19,209 bases of DNA. Source: an uncultured Collinsella sp. (lineage in GTDB: Bacteria > Actinomycetota > Coriobacteriia > Coriobacteriales > Coriobacteriaceae). Numbering within the stretch: the first letter of the stretch is position 1; every line of letters starts with the position of its first letter. The stretch spans positions 1-19,209 of the forward strand of contig UQIW01000027.1 in the NCBI GenBank assembly GCA_900541235.1. Reading direction: 5' to 3'. A program made the translations under genes and the position numbers. This document shows positions 1 through 6,800 of this stretch, one piece after another. A model generated the notes under the pieces. That model was not told where the DNA came from and made no database searches. It saw only the letters and a list, made by a program, of their open reading frames with translations.

Positions 1-1
1 A

Positions 2-37
2 GGCCCCGCCGGCCGATTGCAAGCGGTCGGCGGGGCC
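2..37. repeat. GC-rich inverted repeat (14-bp stem)
   Basis: Arms 2-15 and 24-37 pair over 14 bp with one G-T wobble around an 8-nt loop. No T-run follows on either strand, so it is not a textbook intrinsic terminator. It could be the terminator of a gene beyond the left edge or the last of three hairpins downstream of pyrE. Confidence 0.6.
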
Positions 38-75
38 ATTGTGGCTCTTGACAGCGGATTGGGTCATATGAGCGA

Positions 76-175
76 GCGGGCACCAGAGCGAACAAGTTGG
101 CATGAAAAGAGGACGGCATAGACCTTCTGGTCATGCCGTCCTCTTTGAATGACAAGTTGTCGCTCTGGTGCCCGC
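76..175. repeat. 100-nt nested inverted repeat downstream of pyrE
   Basis: The outer arms 76-90 and 161-175 are a perfect 15-bp inverted repeat. The inner arms 106-119 and 133-146 are a perfect 14-bp inverted repeat, continued by a 4-bp stem (121-124 with 129-132) and a TTCT loop. Between inner and outer arms the two sides are only partly complementary (about 14 nt). The two halves of the unit are therefore near-perfect reverse complements over about 44 nt. This suggests a palindromic repeat unit rather than a simple terminator. Confidence 0.8.
103..146 (-). terminator. pyrE: Candidate pyrE terminator (inner hairpin)
   Basis: Read on the minus strand, the direction of pyrE, the inner 14-bp stem (146-133 with 119-106) ends in CCTCTTTTC, a short T-run. 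With the 4-bp apical extension and tetraloop this would be a stable hairpin about 70 nt after the pyrE stop codon. The T-run is short, so termination efficiency is uncertain. Confidence 0.5.
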
Positions 176-189
176 GCAGCGTCGGCCGG

Positions 190-215
190 TTACGGCGTTT
201 GGTAAAACGCCGTAA
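190..215. repeat. 11-bp perfect hairpin abutting the pyrE stop
   Basis: Arms 190-200 and 205-215 are perfectly complementary around a four-base loop (GGTA on the plus strand). The hairpin begins at the very next base after the pyrE stop codon (216-218). It lacks a T-run. It may protect the pyrE mRNA 3' end or be part of the hairpin cluster at 1-215. Confidence 0.6.
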
Positions 216-899
216 CTACTCTCGGGCTCCGTACTGCTCGTAGTAGGCGTCGATGGCGGCCTTGAGCTCGTCATCGATGACGACCTTGCCGTCGATCTCG
301 TGGTTGTAGAGGGTCTCGACGACCTCGGCCATGGAAACGATGCTCGCGACGGGGAAACCGTACTTTGCCTCAATCTCCTTCTGCGCGGTGGTCACGCCGC
401 CCTTGCCGACCTCCATGCGGTTGAGGGACACGATCAGGCCCTTGATCTCAACATCGGCAGCAGCCTTAACCTTGGGATAGGTCTCGTCGATGGACTTGCC
501 GCTGGTGGTGACGTCCTCGACCATGACCACGCGGTCGCCGTCCTTGGGCTCATAACCCAACAGGTTGCCCTTATCGGCACCGTGGTCCTTGGCCTCCTTG
601 CGGTCGCAGCAGTACTTGACCTCCTTGCCGTACAGCTCGTGGTAGGCAATCGCGGTCACGACGGCCAGGGGAATGCCCTTGTAGGCCGGCCCAAACAGCA
701 CGTCAAAGTCGTCGCCAAAGTTATCGTGGATGGCCTGGGCGTAATACTCGCCCAGCTTCTTGAGCTGGTAGCCCGTCACGTAAGCACCGGCGTTCATAAA
801 GAACGGGGACTGACGGCCGCTCTTGAGCGTAAAGCTGCCGAACTTAAGGACGTCGGACTCGACCATAAACTTGATGAACTCTTGCTTGTAAGCCTCCAT
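216..899 (-). CDS. pyrE: Orotate phosphoribosyltransferase
   Basis: PyrE joins orotate and PRPP to give orotidine monophosphate in the cytoplasm, the fifth step of de novo pyrimidine synthesis. The 227-aa protein has the full family pattern: the LKSGRQSPFF segment (25-34), GPAYKGIPL (70-78), the catalytic RKEAKDHG loop (100-107) and the PRPP-binding motif VVMVEDVTTSGKS (124-136). Length fits the shorter bacterial PyrE class. The start is ATG at 899 with an upstream GAGAGGAG ribosome binding site, which decides against longer readings. No pyrimidine partner (pyrF, pyrD) is visible in the window, because the next gene upstream, mgtA, is divergent. Three hairpins lie immediately downstream. Nothing unusual is seen in the coding sequence. 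The family assignment is secure. Confidence 0.97.
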   Translation of the reverse strand: MEAYKQEFIKFMVESDVLKFGSFTLKSGRQSPFFMNAGAYVTGYQLKKLGEYYAQAIHDNFGDDFDVLFGPAYKGIPLAVVTAIAYHELYGKEVKYCCDRKEAKDHGADKGNLLGYEPKDGDRVVMVEDVTTSGKSIDETYPKVKAAADVEIKGLIVSLNRMEVGKGGVTTAQKEIEAKYGFPVASIVSMAEVVETLYNHEIDGKVVIDDELKAAIDAYYEQYGARE

Positions 900-1029
900 G
901 CGGGCTCCTCTCGTAATCGCGTACGTGCCTTCCAGTTTAGCGCAGGCGAAGCGTAGATGCGGGCGCGCTTTGGGGCCACGGCATTCTGTAAAGGCTTTGT
1001 CAGAGGGAATGGTTTTCCGAACAATGGGG

Positions 1030-1058
1030 TTGACATGTCAAACCCCCTCATCAAGAAT
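1030..1058 (+). promoter_or_regulatory. Candidate promoter of the mgtA leader, with a TTGACATGTCAA palindrome
   Basis: A perfect -35 hexamer TTGACA (1030-1035) is followed after 17 nt by AAGAAT (1053-1058), a 4/6 match to the -10 consensus. The -35 sits in the 12-bp palindrome TTGACATGTCAA (1030-1041), flanked by GGGG and CCCC, which could be a repressor site. Transcription from here would give a leader of about 275 nt before mgtA. The palindrome also presents TTGACA on the minus strand toward pyrE, but no convincing -10 follows there. Confidence 0.45.
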
Positions 1059-1125
1059 ACGAGCGGATTAAAAAGGGGTACGAGATACCCAAAGCGCGCT
1101 GCGCCCGGCCTTAAGGAGGTGTGCC

Positions 1126-1197
1126 ATGGAAGGCAGTCCTAGTCGAAAAACCTGCATGTCGCCCTCGGCACGCCGCGAGGACTCCGCACACGCATAA
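1126..1197 (+). CDS. Possible 23-aa leader peptide upstream of mgtA
   Basis: An ATG at 1126 lies 5 nt after TAAGGAGGT (1112-1120), the most perfect Shine-Dalgarno sequence in the window, and opens a 23-codon frame ending in TAA at 1195-1197. The peptide starts MEGSPSRK and is rich in Ser, Arg and Ala, with two prolines. It has no membrane segment and I recognise no family. It lies between the candidate promoter and mgtA, 142 nt before the mgtA start. Salmonella mgtA is controlled through a short leader ORF (mgtL), so a similar role is conceivable, but this is analogy only. The strong ribosome site is the main evidence that it is translated. It could equally be a chance ORF or the remains of a longer gene. 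Confidence 0.4.
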   Translation: MEGSPSRKTCMSPSARREDSAHA

Positions 1198-1221
1198 ACG
1201 CCACCGGCAGATCGTCAACCC

Positions 1222-1254
1222 CCCCCACAAAGGTGCCTGTCCCCTTTGTGGTGG
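1222..1254. repeat. Dispersed hairpin repeat, copy A
   Basis: CCACAAAGG (1225-1233) and CCTTTGTGG (1243-1251) pair perfectly around a 9-nt loop. About 31 nt of this unit match the reverse complement of the hairpin at 13185-13227 with about two differences, loop included. This marks it as a dispersed intergenic repeat. It lies in the mgtA leader, 34 nt before a run of six T (1285-1290). The T-run is too far away for a normal terminator. Confidence 0.6.
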
Positions 1255-1339
1255 TTCGCGAGCATGACGTGAGCGACATCTAGGTTTTTTGCAATTCAAT
1301 ACGACACGTACGCTAACTCCCTTCAACAAGGAGGACCCT

Positions 1340-4108
1340 ATGCTGATGCTCAAAACCGCCACGGTTCTCGAAGCCATCTCCAAGCGCCGCCGCACGGCAC
1401 GCCCTGCCGCTCACGCCGGCCTGTCCAAGAACACCATATTCGCCACCACCCATAGTGCCGATGACGCTCTCGTACTGCTTGACGCCACGGCAAACGGCCT
1501 CACCGCCGAGCAGGCAACCGAGCGCCTGTACGCCTCCGGCCCCAACACCATCGAGGCACCGACCAAGACGCTCGCCCGCCGCATCGCCGACGCCTTCATC
1601 GATCCCTTCGCCGGCATCCTCGCCGCACTTGCGCTGGTCTCGCTCTATATCGACGTGCTCGCCGTGCCCGAGCCGCAGCGCGACCCCTCCACGGTCATCG
1701 TCATCGGCATCATGCTGCTGGTATCGGGCGGCATGAAGTTTATCCAGGAAGCCCGAAGCGGCAATGCGGCAGAGGCCCTCAAGGACCTGGTCTCCAACAC
1801 TTGCACCGCCCTGCGCGACGGCGAGCGCATCGAGATCCCCTTCGACGAGCTCGTCCCCGGCGATGTGATCCGCCTCTCTGCCGGCGATATGGTTCCGGCA
1901 GATGCCCGTATCATCACCGCGCGCGATCTGTTTGTGGTCGAGTCCGCGCTCACCGGCGAGAGCGAGGCCGTCGAGAAGACCACCGCCGTCACTATCGTCG
2001 AGGGTGCCGACGGCTCCGCACTGCCGCTCTCTGCCTGCAAGAACATCGTCTTTACCGGCACCTCCGTGCAAAACGGCACCGCCATGGCGCTTGTCGTTGC
2101 CACCGGCTCGGACACCTACCTGGGCGGCATCGCCAAGATGCTCAACGGGCGTGGCGAGAAGAGCGCGTTTGACCGCGGCGTCTCCAGCGTCTCCATGTTG
2201 CTCGTACGCCTCATGCTCGTTATGGCGCCGGCCGTCTTTGCCATCAATGCCGCGACCAAGGGCAACGTCATCGACGCGCTGCTGTTCGCCACGAGCGTGG
2301 CCGTGGGCATCACGCCGCAGATGCTCCCCGTCATCGTGACCACAAGTCTGTCGCAGGGCGCCAAGGACCTCGCCCGTCGCCAGGTTATCGTCAAGGAGCT
2401 GCCGGCGATTCAAAACCTGGGCGCCATGGACGTCCTGTGCTGCGACAAGACCGGCACCCTCACCGAAGACCGCATCGTACTCGAGCGCTACCTCAACACC
2501 GACGGCAACGAGGACGCACGCGTGCTGCGCCATGCGTTTTTGAACAGCTTCTTCCAGACCGGCCTCAAAAATCTTATCGACCTGGCCGTAATCGACCGTG
2601 CCGATGTGACACCCTCGACCGTCGCACCCGATTCCATGCTGGGCCAGAGCCTGCGCGACCGCTACACCAAGGTCGACGAGGTTCCCTTCGATTTCTCGCG
2701 CCGTCGCCTGAGCGTAGTTGTCTCCGACGCCCAAGGCAAAACCCAGATGGTTACCAAGGGAGCTGCCGAGGAAATGCTCGAGATCTGCTCTTTTGTCGAG
2801 GTCAACGGTATCGCCCGGCCGCTCGCCGAAGACAAGCTCGCCCAGATTCGCAAGCAGGTCGCCAATCTTAACGCCGAGGGCCTGCGCGTGATTGCCGTGG
2901 CACAGAAGACCGATCCGCGCTGCGTGGGCGAGTTTGGCATCGCCGACGAATGCGACATGGTGCTGATGGGCTTTTTGGCCTTCCTCGATCCGCCCAAAGC
3001 AAGTGCCGCGGGAGCCGTCGCCACGCTCGAAGCCAAGGGCGTGGCGGTCAAGGTCCTGACCGGCGACAACGACCGCGTCGCCGCCACCGTCTGCGAGCAG
3101 ATTGGTATCGATGCGAGCAACGTCTTGCTCGGCTCCGAGATCGATGCACTCGATGACGCCGAGCTTGCCGAGCGCGCCGAGAAAACCCACCTCTTCGCCA
3201 AGCTCTCGCCACTGCAGAAGGCACGCCTGGTGCGCGTCATGCGCGAGATGCTCGACCACACCGTGGGCTTTATGGGCGACGGCATCAACGACGCCGCCGC
3301 CATGCGTGCGAGCGACTGCGGCATCTCGGTCGATTCGGCCGTCGACATTGCCAAGGAATCCGCCGATATCATCTTGCTTCAGAAGGACCTGGGCGTGCTC
3401 GAGCGCGGCATCATCGAAGGCCGCCGCACCTACGGCAACCTGCTCAAGTACCTCAAGACCACAGTGAGCTCCAACTTTGGCAACGTGCTGTCCGTGACCG
3501 TCGCGAGCCTGTTCTTGCCGTTTTTGCCCATGAGCGCCCTGCAGCTGGTGCTGCTGTCGCTGGTCTACGAGATCGTGTGCATCGCGCTACCGTGGGACAC
3601 CGTCGATGACGTCTGGACCGCCCGTCCGCGCTCCTGGGACGCCGCGTCCATCAAGGGCTTTATGCTCGAGCTGGGCCCCGTGAGCTCGCTGTTTGACATC
3701 GTGACCTTCGCCGCGCTCTTCTTTGTGGTGTGCCCCGCCGCCGTAGGCGCGAGCTGGTCCGAGCTTGCCGCAGCGGGCGACGCCGCGGGCATGGCGGCCT
3801 TTGCGGCGCTCTTCCAGAGCGGCTGGTTTGTCGAGTCCATGTGGTCGCAGACGCTCGTGATCCACATGCTGCGCTCCCCGCGCCTGCCGAGCCCGCGTGA
3901 CCACGCCGCGCCCGCGCTGTGCGCTCTCACCGTGCTGGACCTGGCGCTCGTCACCTGGCTGCCGGCAAGCCCCATCGCCGATGCGCTCGGCCTCATGGCG
4001 CTGCCCGCGAGCTTTTTCGCGCTGCTCGTCGGCATTGTCACCGCCTACATCGCGCTCACCCAGCTGGCAAAGCGCCGCTACATTGCACGCCACGGCGAGC
4101 TACTGTAG
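1340..4108 (+). CDS. mgtA: Magnesium-translocating P-type ATPase (MgtA/MgtB type)
   Basis: MgtA imports Mg2+ across the cytoplasmic membrane using ATP. The 922-aa protein shows the P-type order: cation ATPase N-terminal region (about 33-80), first membrane pair (about 85-130), actuator domain with TGE (205-207), M4 with GITPQMLP (323-330), phosphorylation site CDKTGTLT with Asp369, the TGDND hinge, MGDGINDAAAMR, and a C-terminal membrane block. The stretch LVYEIVCIALPWDTVDD, then RPRSWDA and FMLELGPVSSLFD, matches the MgtA/P3B signature rather than Ca2+ or Cu+ pumps. The start at 1340 is chosen because AAGGAGG (1328-1334) lies 5 nt upstream; longer in-frame readings lack a ribosome site. It is preceded by a leader of up to about 275 nt with a possible leader ORF, which suggests control after transcription starts. 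It appears monocistronic. Confidence 0.95.
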   Translation: MLMLKTATVLEAISKRRRTARPAAHAGLSKNTIFATTHSADDALVLLDATANGLTAEQATERLYASGPNTIEAPTKTLARRIADAFIDPFAGILAALALVSLYIDVLAVPEPQRDPSTVIVIGIMLLVSGGMKFIQEARSGNAAEALKDLVSNTCTALRDGERIEIPFDELVPGDVIRLSAGDMVPADARIITARDLFVVESALTGESEAVEKTTAVTIVEGADGSALPLSACKNIVFTGTSVQNGTAMALVVATGSDTYLGGIAKMLNGRGEKSAFDRGVSSVSMLLVRLMLVMAPAVFAINAATKGNVIDALLFATSVAVGITPQMLPVIVTTSLSQGAKDLARRQVIVKELPAIQNLGAMDVLCCDKTGTLTEDRIVLERYLNTDGNEDARVLRHAFLNSFFQTGLKNLIDLAVIDRADVTPSTVAPDSMLGQSLRDRYTKVDEVPFDFSRRRLSVVVSDAQGKTQMVTKGAAEEMLEICSFVEVNGIARPLAEDKLAQIRKQVANLNAEGLRVIAVAQKTDPRCVGEFGIADECDMVLMGFLAFLDPPKASAAGAVATLEAKGVAVKVLTGDNDRVAATVCEQIGIDASNVLLGSEIDALDDAELAERAEKTHLFAKLSPLQKARLVRVMREMLDHTVGFMGDGINDAAAMRASDCGISVDSAVDIAKESADIILLQKDLGVLERGIIEGRRTYGNLLKYLKTTVSSNFGNVLSVTVASLFLPFLPMSALQLVLLSLVYEIVCIALPWDTVDDVWTARPRSWDAASIKGFMLELGPVSSLFDIVTFAALFFVVCPAAVGASWSELAAAGDAAGMAAFAALFQSGWFVESMWSQTLVIHMLRSPRLPSPRDHAAPALCALTVLDLALVTWLPASPIADALGLMALPASFFALLVGIVTAYIALTQLAKRRYIARHGELL

Positions 4109-4120
4109 CGAGCAGGTGGA

Positions 4121-4200
4121 AAACACCCTGCCAGCTGCCGTTGCCACTACCACAGCTGCCGACGCCGTTGCCGTTGCCCCTGCCGCCGCCGCAGTCTATC
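4121..4200. repeat. Low-complexity GCCGTTGCC-rich stretch
   Basis: The bases just after mgtA are built from short repeats of GCTGCC, GCCGTTGCC and CCGCCGCCG. Read in frame they give Ala/Pro-type or Gly/Asn-type tracts, but no start signal supports a gene. It may be decayed coding sequence or replication-slippage DNA. Confidence 0.4.
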
Positions 4201-4208
4201 CCCTCAGC

Positions 4209-4275
4209 AGTTGCGGTGAAATAGTTCCCGTTTAAAGCCCCCTGACTTTAATTTAGGGACTATTCCACCGCAACT
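4209..4275. repeat. About 30-bp imperfect inverted repeat
   Basis: The arm 4209-4237 (beginning AGTTGCGGTG) pairs with 4246-4275 (ending CACCGCAACT) over nearly 30 nt around an 8-nt spacer. There are a few mismatches and a one-base bulge. It is far longer than a usual terminator stem, AT-richer than its surroundings, and not followed by a T-run. It resembles a palindromic intergenic repeat or small MITE-like unit. It could also terminate mgtA transcription. Confidence 0.65.
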
Positions 4276-4289
4276 TATTGGAGGATTAG

Positions 4290-4457
4290 CTAGTCCTTGG
4301 ACGTCCAGGACCAGAAGAAGTTGATAAGGGCCACACGCGAGGCGGTATCGGTCTTCTTATTGATTGAGGAAATGTGACGATAGAGCGTTGGGCGCGAAAT
4401 CGGAACATACGGGTGCAAAATCCCCACCAAGATCGTCGGTAGCAAGTGCCAGTCCAT
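4290..4457 (-). pseudogene. C-terminal remnant of a LuxR-type DNA-binding regulator
   Basis: On the minus strand, codons ending at the TAG at 4290-4292 read ISRPTLYRHISSINKK, then TASRVALINFFWSW. This is the recognition-helix end of a LuxR/NarL helix-turn-helix (compare the usual I..TVKRHI..I..K....SR.EL pattern). The frame extends upstream only to an ATG at 4457, just after an in-frame TGA (4464-4466). No ribosome site is seen. In the neighbouring frame, about 4410-4500, RADDVVMRDGLALATDDLG resembles the preceding helices, so a frameshift near 4410 seems to have broken a longer regulator. Only the last part of the HTH survives and no receiver or sensor part is visible. The function of the parent gene cannot be told. 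This reading rests on my own pattern match. Confidence 0.55.
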
Positions 4458-4508
4458 CCCGCATCACGACATCATCGGCTCGTCGCCCCAATTGCCCCAG
4501 TAGCGTAC

Positions 4509-4549
4509 GTCCCCAGTGAGTGGCCGAAGAGTGTCCCCGGCGACTGGTC
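4509..4549. repeat. Two imperfect 17-nt tandem repeats
   Basis: GTCCCCAGTGAGTGGCC (4509-4525) and GTCCCCGGCGACTGGTC (4533-4549) match at 13 of 17 positions with a 24-nt period. They are followed by GGGCCATGTGTCCC, which resembles GGGCCACATGTCCC near 13105. They could be binding sites upstream of the zinc-ribbon genes or decayed repeat DNA. Confidence 0.4.
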
Positions 4550-4667
4550 AAAAATGGGCCATGTGTCCCAGTTGTGGAGACTCGTTGAGCCGTCTGGGTA
4601 TCGTGAAAGATCACGCACTCCCCCATCATCAAAAGTGACACACGCTACCTGTTGATGGGAGGCAGCC

Positions 4668-5405
4668 ATGGGCTTCTTTGACAAGATGTTCGAGAAGAAA
4701 GAGTGCGCGATTTGCGGTACCGAACTGGGGCTTTTGGGAAAGACCAAGATCAACGAAGGCTACCTGTGCAAAGAGTGCGTCGGCAAGCTCTCCCCCTTCT
4801 TCCACGGCTATCGCTCCAGCACCGCGGACGATATCCGTAAGCAGCTCGCCTACCGCGAGGCCAACGCCGAGCGCCTGGCCTCGTTCAACCCCACGCGCAC
4901 GCTCTCTGCCGGGCGCACTAACATCATGCTCGACGAAGACGCGGGCCTGCTGATCATCACTTCGCAGAGCCGCTGGCGCGATGCCAACCCCGACATCATC
5001 GAGTTTTCGCAGGTACTCGGCTGCGATATGGATATTGACGAGCACCGCACCGAGATCTATCGCGAGACCAAGGACGGCGAGCGCGAGAGCTACAACCCGC
5101 CGCGCTACGACCTGGATTACGACTTTAATCTGACCATCCACGTCAACACGCCGTACTTTACCGAGATCAACCTGCGCGTAAACGACTCCACCATCGATCA
5201 GCGCGGTTCCATCGAATACCGCGAGGCCAAGCGCCAGGCAACCGAGGTCCGCGATGCGCTGGTGCAGCTGCGCCAGGAAACGCGCGACAGCGTCGTGGCC
5301 GCTAAGGCCCCCAAGACCGCGGTCACCTGCCCCTTCTGCGGAGCCACCACCATTCCCGATGCCAGCGGGCGCTGCGAATACTGCGGCGGCGCCATCGGCG
5401 CATAG
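4668..5405 (+). CDS. DUF4428-like zinc-ribbon protein
   Basis: A 245-aa soluble protein with a metal-binding site at each end. The N-terminal site is Cys13-x2-Cys16 with Cys34-x2-Cys37, in a segment reading CAICGTELGLLGKTKI, which fits the DUF4428 zinc-ribbon family. The C-terminal site is Cys221-x2-Cys224 with Cys236-x2-Cys239. The middle (about 60-200) looks like a beta-rich domain with no recognised motif. No signal peptide or membrane helix is seen. The ATG at 4668 follows GGGAGG by 5 nt. It is 24 nt upstream of the next gene and is probably the first gene of the 4668-8965 operon. Proteins of this kind are often encoded near SPFH-domain genes, as here. A scaffold or metal-dependent assembly role is inferred. 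No catalytic residues are visible. Confidence 0.75.
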   Translation: MGFFDKMFEKKECAICGTELGLLGKTKINEGYLCKECVGKLSPFFHGYRSSTADDIRKQLAYREANAERLASFNPTRTLSAGRTNIMLDEDAGLLIITSQSRWRDANPDIIEFSQVLGCDMDIDEHRTEIYRETKDGERESYNPPRYDLDYDFNLTIHVNTPYFTEINLRVNDSTIDQRGSIEYREAKRQATEVRDALVQLRQETRDSVVAAKAPKTAVTCPFCGATTIPDASGRCEYCGGAIGA

Positions 5406-5429
5406 CCTCCGGCACGGAAAGGACCGATC

Positions 5430-6752
5430 ATGGCCTTCGAGAGCGTCAACTATCAGTGCCCCGCGTGTGGCGGCCCCCTTCACTTTGCCAGTGCCGAGCA
5501 AAAGCTCGTCTGCGACTACTGCGATTCGCGTTTTGAAGTCGAAGAAGTCGAGGCCCTCTATCGCGAGCGCCAGGACAAGGCCGATGCCAAAGCCGATGCG
5601 GCAGCCGCGGCTCCCAAGCCCGCTGTCGACGATGCCGTGCAGGAGTTGGCCCAGAACGCCGGCTACATCTGCTCGTCGTGCGGTGCCGAGCTCGTGTCCG
5701 ACGGCACCGTCGCCGTTACCACCTGTCCATACTGCGGCAACTCTGCCGTGGCACCCGGCCAGCTCTCGGGCGACTTCTCACCCGACCTGGTAATTCCGTT
5801 TAAGCTCGGGCGCGACGATGTCATGACCGCACTCAAGGAGCACTACAAGGGCAAGATCTTGCTGCCCAAGAGCTTTGTCACCGGCAACCATATCGACGAG
5901 GTCCAAGGTGTCTACGTGCCGTTTTGGCTCTACGGCGCCCGCGTTGACGGCGAAGTGTACTTTGACGCGACCAACGAGACCGTGACCGAGGAATCCGACC
6001 GCACCGTCACGACCACCGACCACTACGATGCCTATCGCAAGGGCAATATCTCGTTTAAGCGCGTGCCCGTCGACGGATCATCCAAGATGCCCGACGGCCA
6101 CATGGACGCCATCGAGCCGTTTGACTACGACGCACTGCGTCCGTTCTCGGTCGCATATATGCCCGGCTACATCGCCAACCGTTACGACGAGGACTGCGAG
6201 ACCTGCAAGGCGCGCGCCGAGCGCCGCATGGAAGAAAGCACGGTCTCGGCCCTGCGCGAGACCGTCGTCGACGAATACGACGATGCCACGGTCGAAAGCA
6301 AGCAGCTCGACTACACCTGGGAAGACAGCGACTACGCCCTGTTCCCCGTCTGGATGCTCTCCACCTCGTGGAACGGCAAGAGCTACCTGTTTGCCATGAA
6401 CGGCCAGACCGGCCGCTTGGTCGGCGAGCTCCCCTGCTCCAAGCCCAAGCTCGCCATCGCCTCGGTGCTGTTCTTTGTGATCGGATTTATCCTCTCCCAG
6501 ATTCTCTTTATGGGTGAGAACGCCTTCGATCCGGATTACCTCACCTTTGATATCGAGGGCATCCTCATCAACATCATCGCGCCGCTGATCATCGTGATTA
6601 TCGGAGACGTGCTACTGGTAGGCCAGCTCAAGACGGCCAACGAAGCAACCCATGCCGATTGCTACTGCGGCGAGCTCGACCTGACCGAGAAGCACGACAC
6701 CTTCAGCCACACCGAGACCACCGTTGTCATGAAAGACGACAAGGACGACTAA
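5430..6752 (+). CDS. TFIIB-type zinc-ribbon membrane protein (YdjG-like)
   Basis: A 440-aa protein with two N-terminal zinc ribbons: Cys10/Cys13/Cys28/Cys31 and Cys81/Cys84/Cys99/Cys102, separated by an Ala/Lys-rich linker (about 48-66). A large soluble region follows (about 115-335) with VYVPFWLYGARVDGEVYFDA, a pattern typical of bacterial proteins annotated TFIIB-type zinc ribbon-containing. Two hydrophobic helices (about 341-361 and 376-397) anchor it in the membrane, and the tail carries a CYC pair and ends in an acidic stretch. The start ATG at 5430 has GAAAGGA upstream. The nearest functional parallel I recall is Bacillus YdjG, which works with the SPFH protein YdjI in PspA-dependent envelope-stress response. 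An SPFH gene follows here, but no pspA is in the window. Role in the membrane is inferred. Confidence 0.75.
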   Translation: MAFESVNYQCPACGGPLHFASAEQKLVCDYCDSRFEVEEVEALYRERQDKADAKADAAAAAPKPAVDDAVQELAQNAGYICSSCGAELVSDGTVAVTTCPYCGNSAVAPGQLSGDFSPDLVIPFKLGRDDVMTALKEHYKGKILLPKSFVTGNHIDEVQGVYVPFWLYGARVDGEVYFDATNETVTEESDRTVTTTDHYDAYRKGNISFKRVPVDGSSKMPDGHMDAIEPFDYDALRPFSVAYMPGYIANRYDEDCETCKARAERRMEESTVSALRETVVDEYDDATVESKQLDYTWEDSDYALFPVWMLSTSWNGKSYLFAMNGQTGRLVGELPCSKPKLAIASVLFFVIGFILSQILFMGENAFDPDYLTFDIEGILINIIAPLIIVIIGDVLLVGQLKTANEATHADCYCGELDLTEKHDTFSHTETTVVMKDDKDD

Positions 6753-6800
6753 GCAATCCAACCAATACCACCCGGCCTTTGACGAGAAAGGAAGATCACC

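Noticed and set aside
48..70. TTGACA at 48-53 as a promoter
   Set aside because: No -10 hexamer at 16-18 nt and no gene starts downstream on that strand.
76..175. CRISPR array or phage attachment site
   Set aside because: The repeats are inverted, not direct and spaced, and no integrase or tRNA gene is adjacent.
957..1142. 61-codon plus-strand ORF upstream of mgtA
   Set aside because: No ribosome site or protein pattern, and it runs through the candidate promoter. The shorter ORF at 1126 is in another frame with a much better start signal.
1060..1339. M-box Mg2+ riboswitch in the mgtA leader
   Set aside because: I could not find the conserved M-box core sequences; a covariance-model search would be decisive.
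1313..3259. 648-codon open frame antisense to mgtA
   Set aside because: It lies wholly opposite a clear P-type ATPase, has no recognisable domain, and is explained by high GC content and codon bias.
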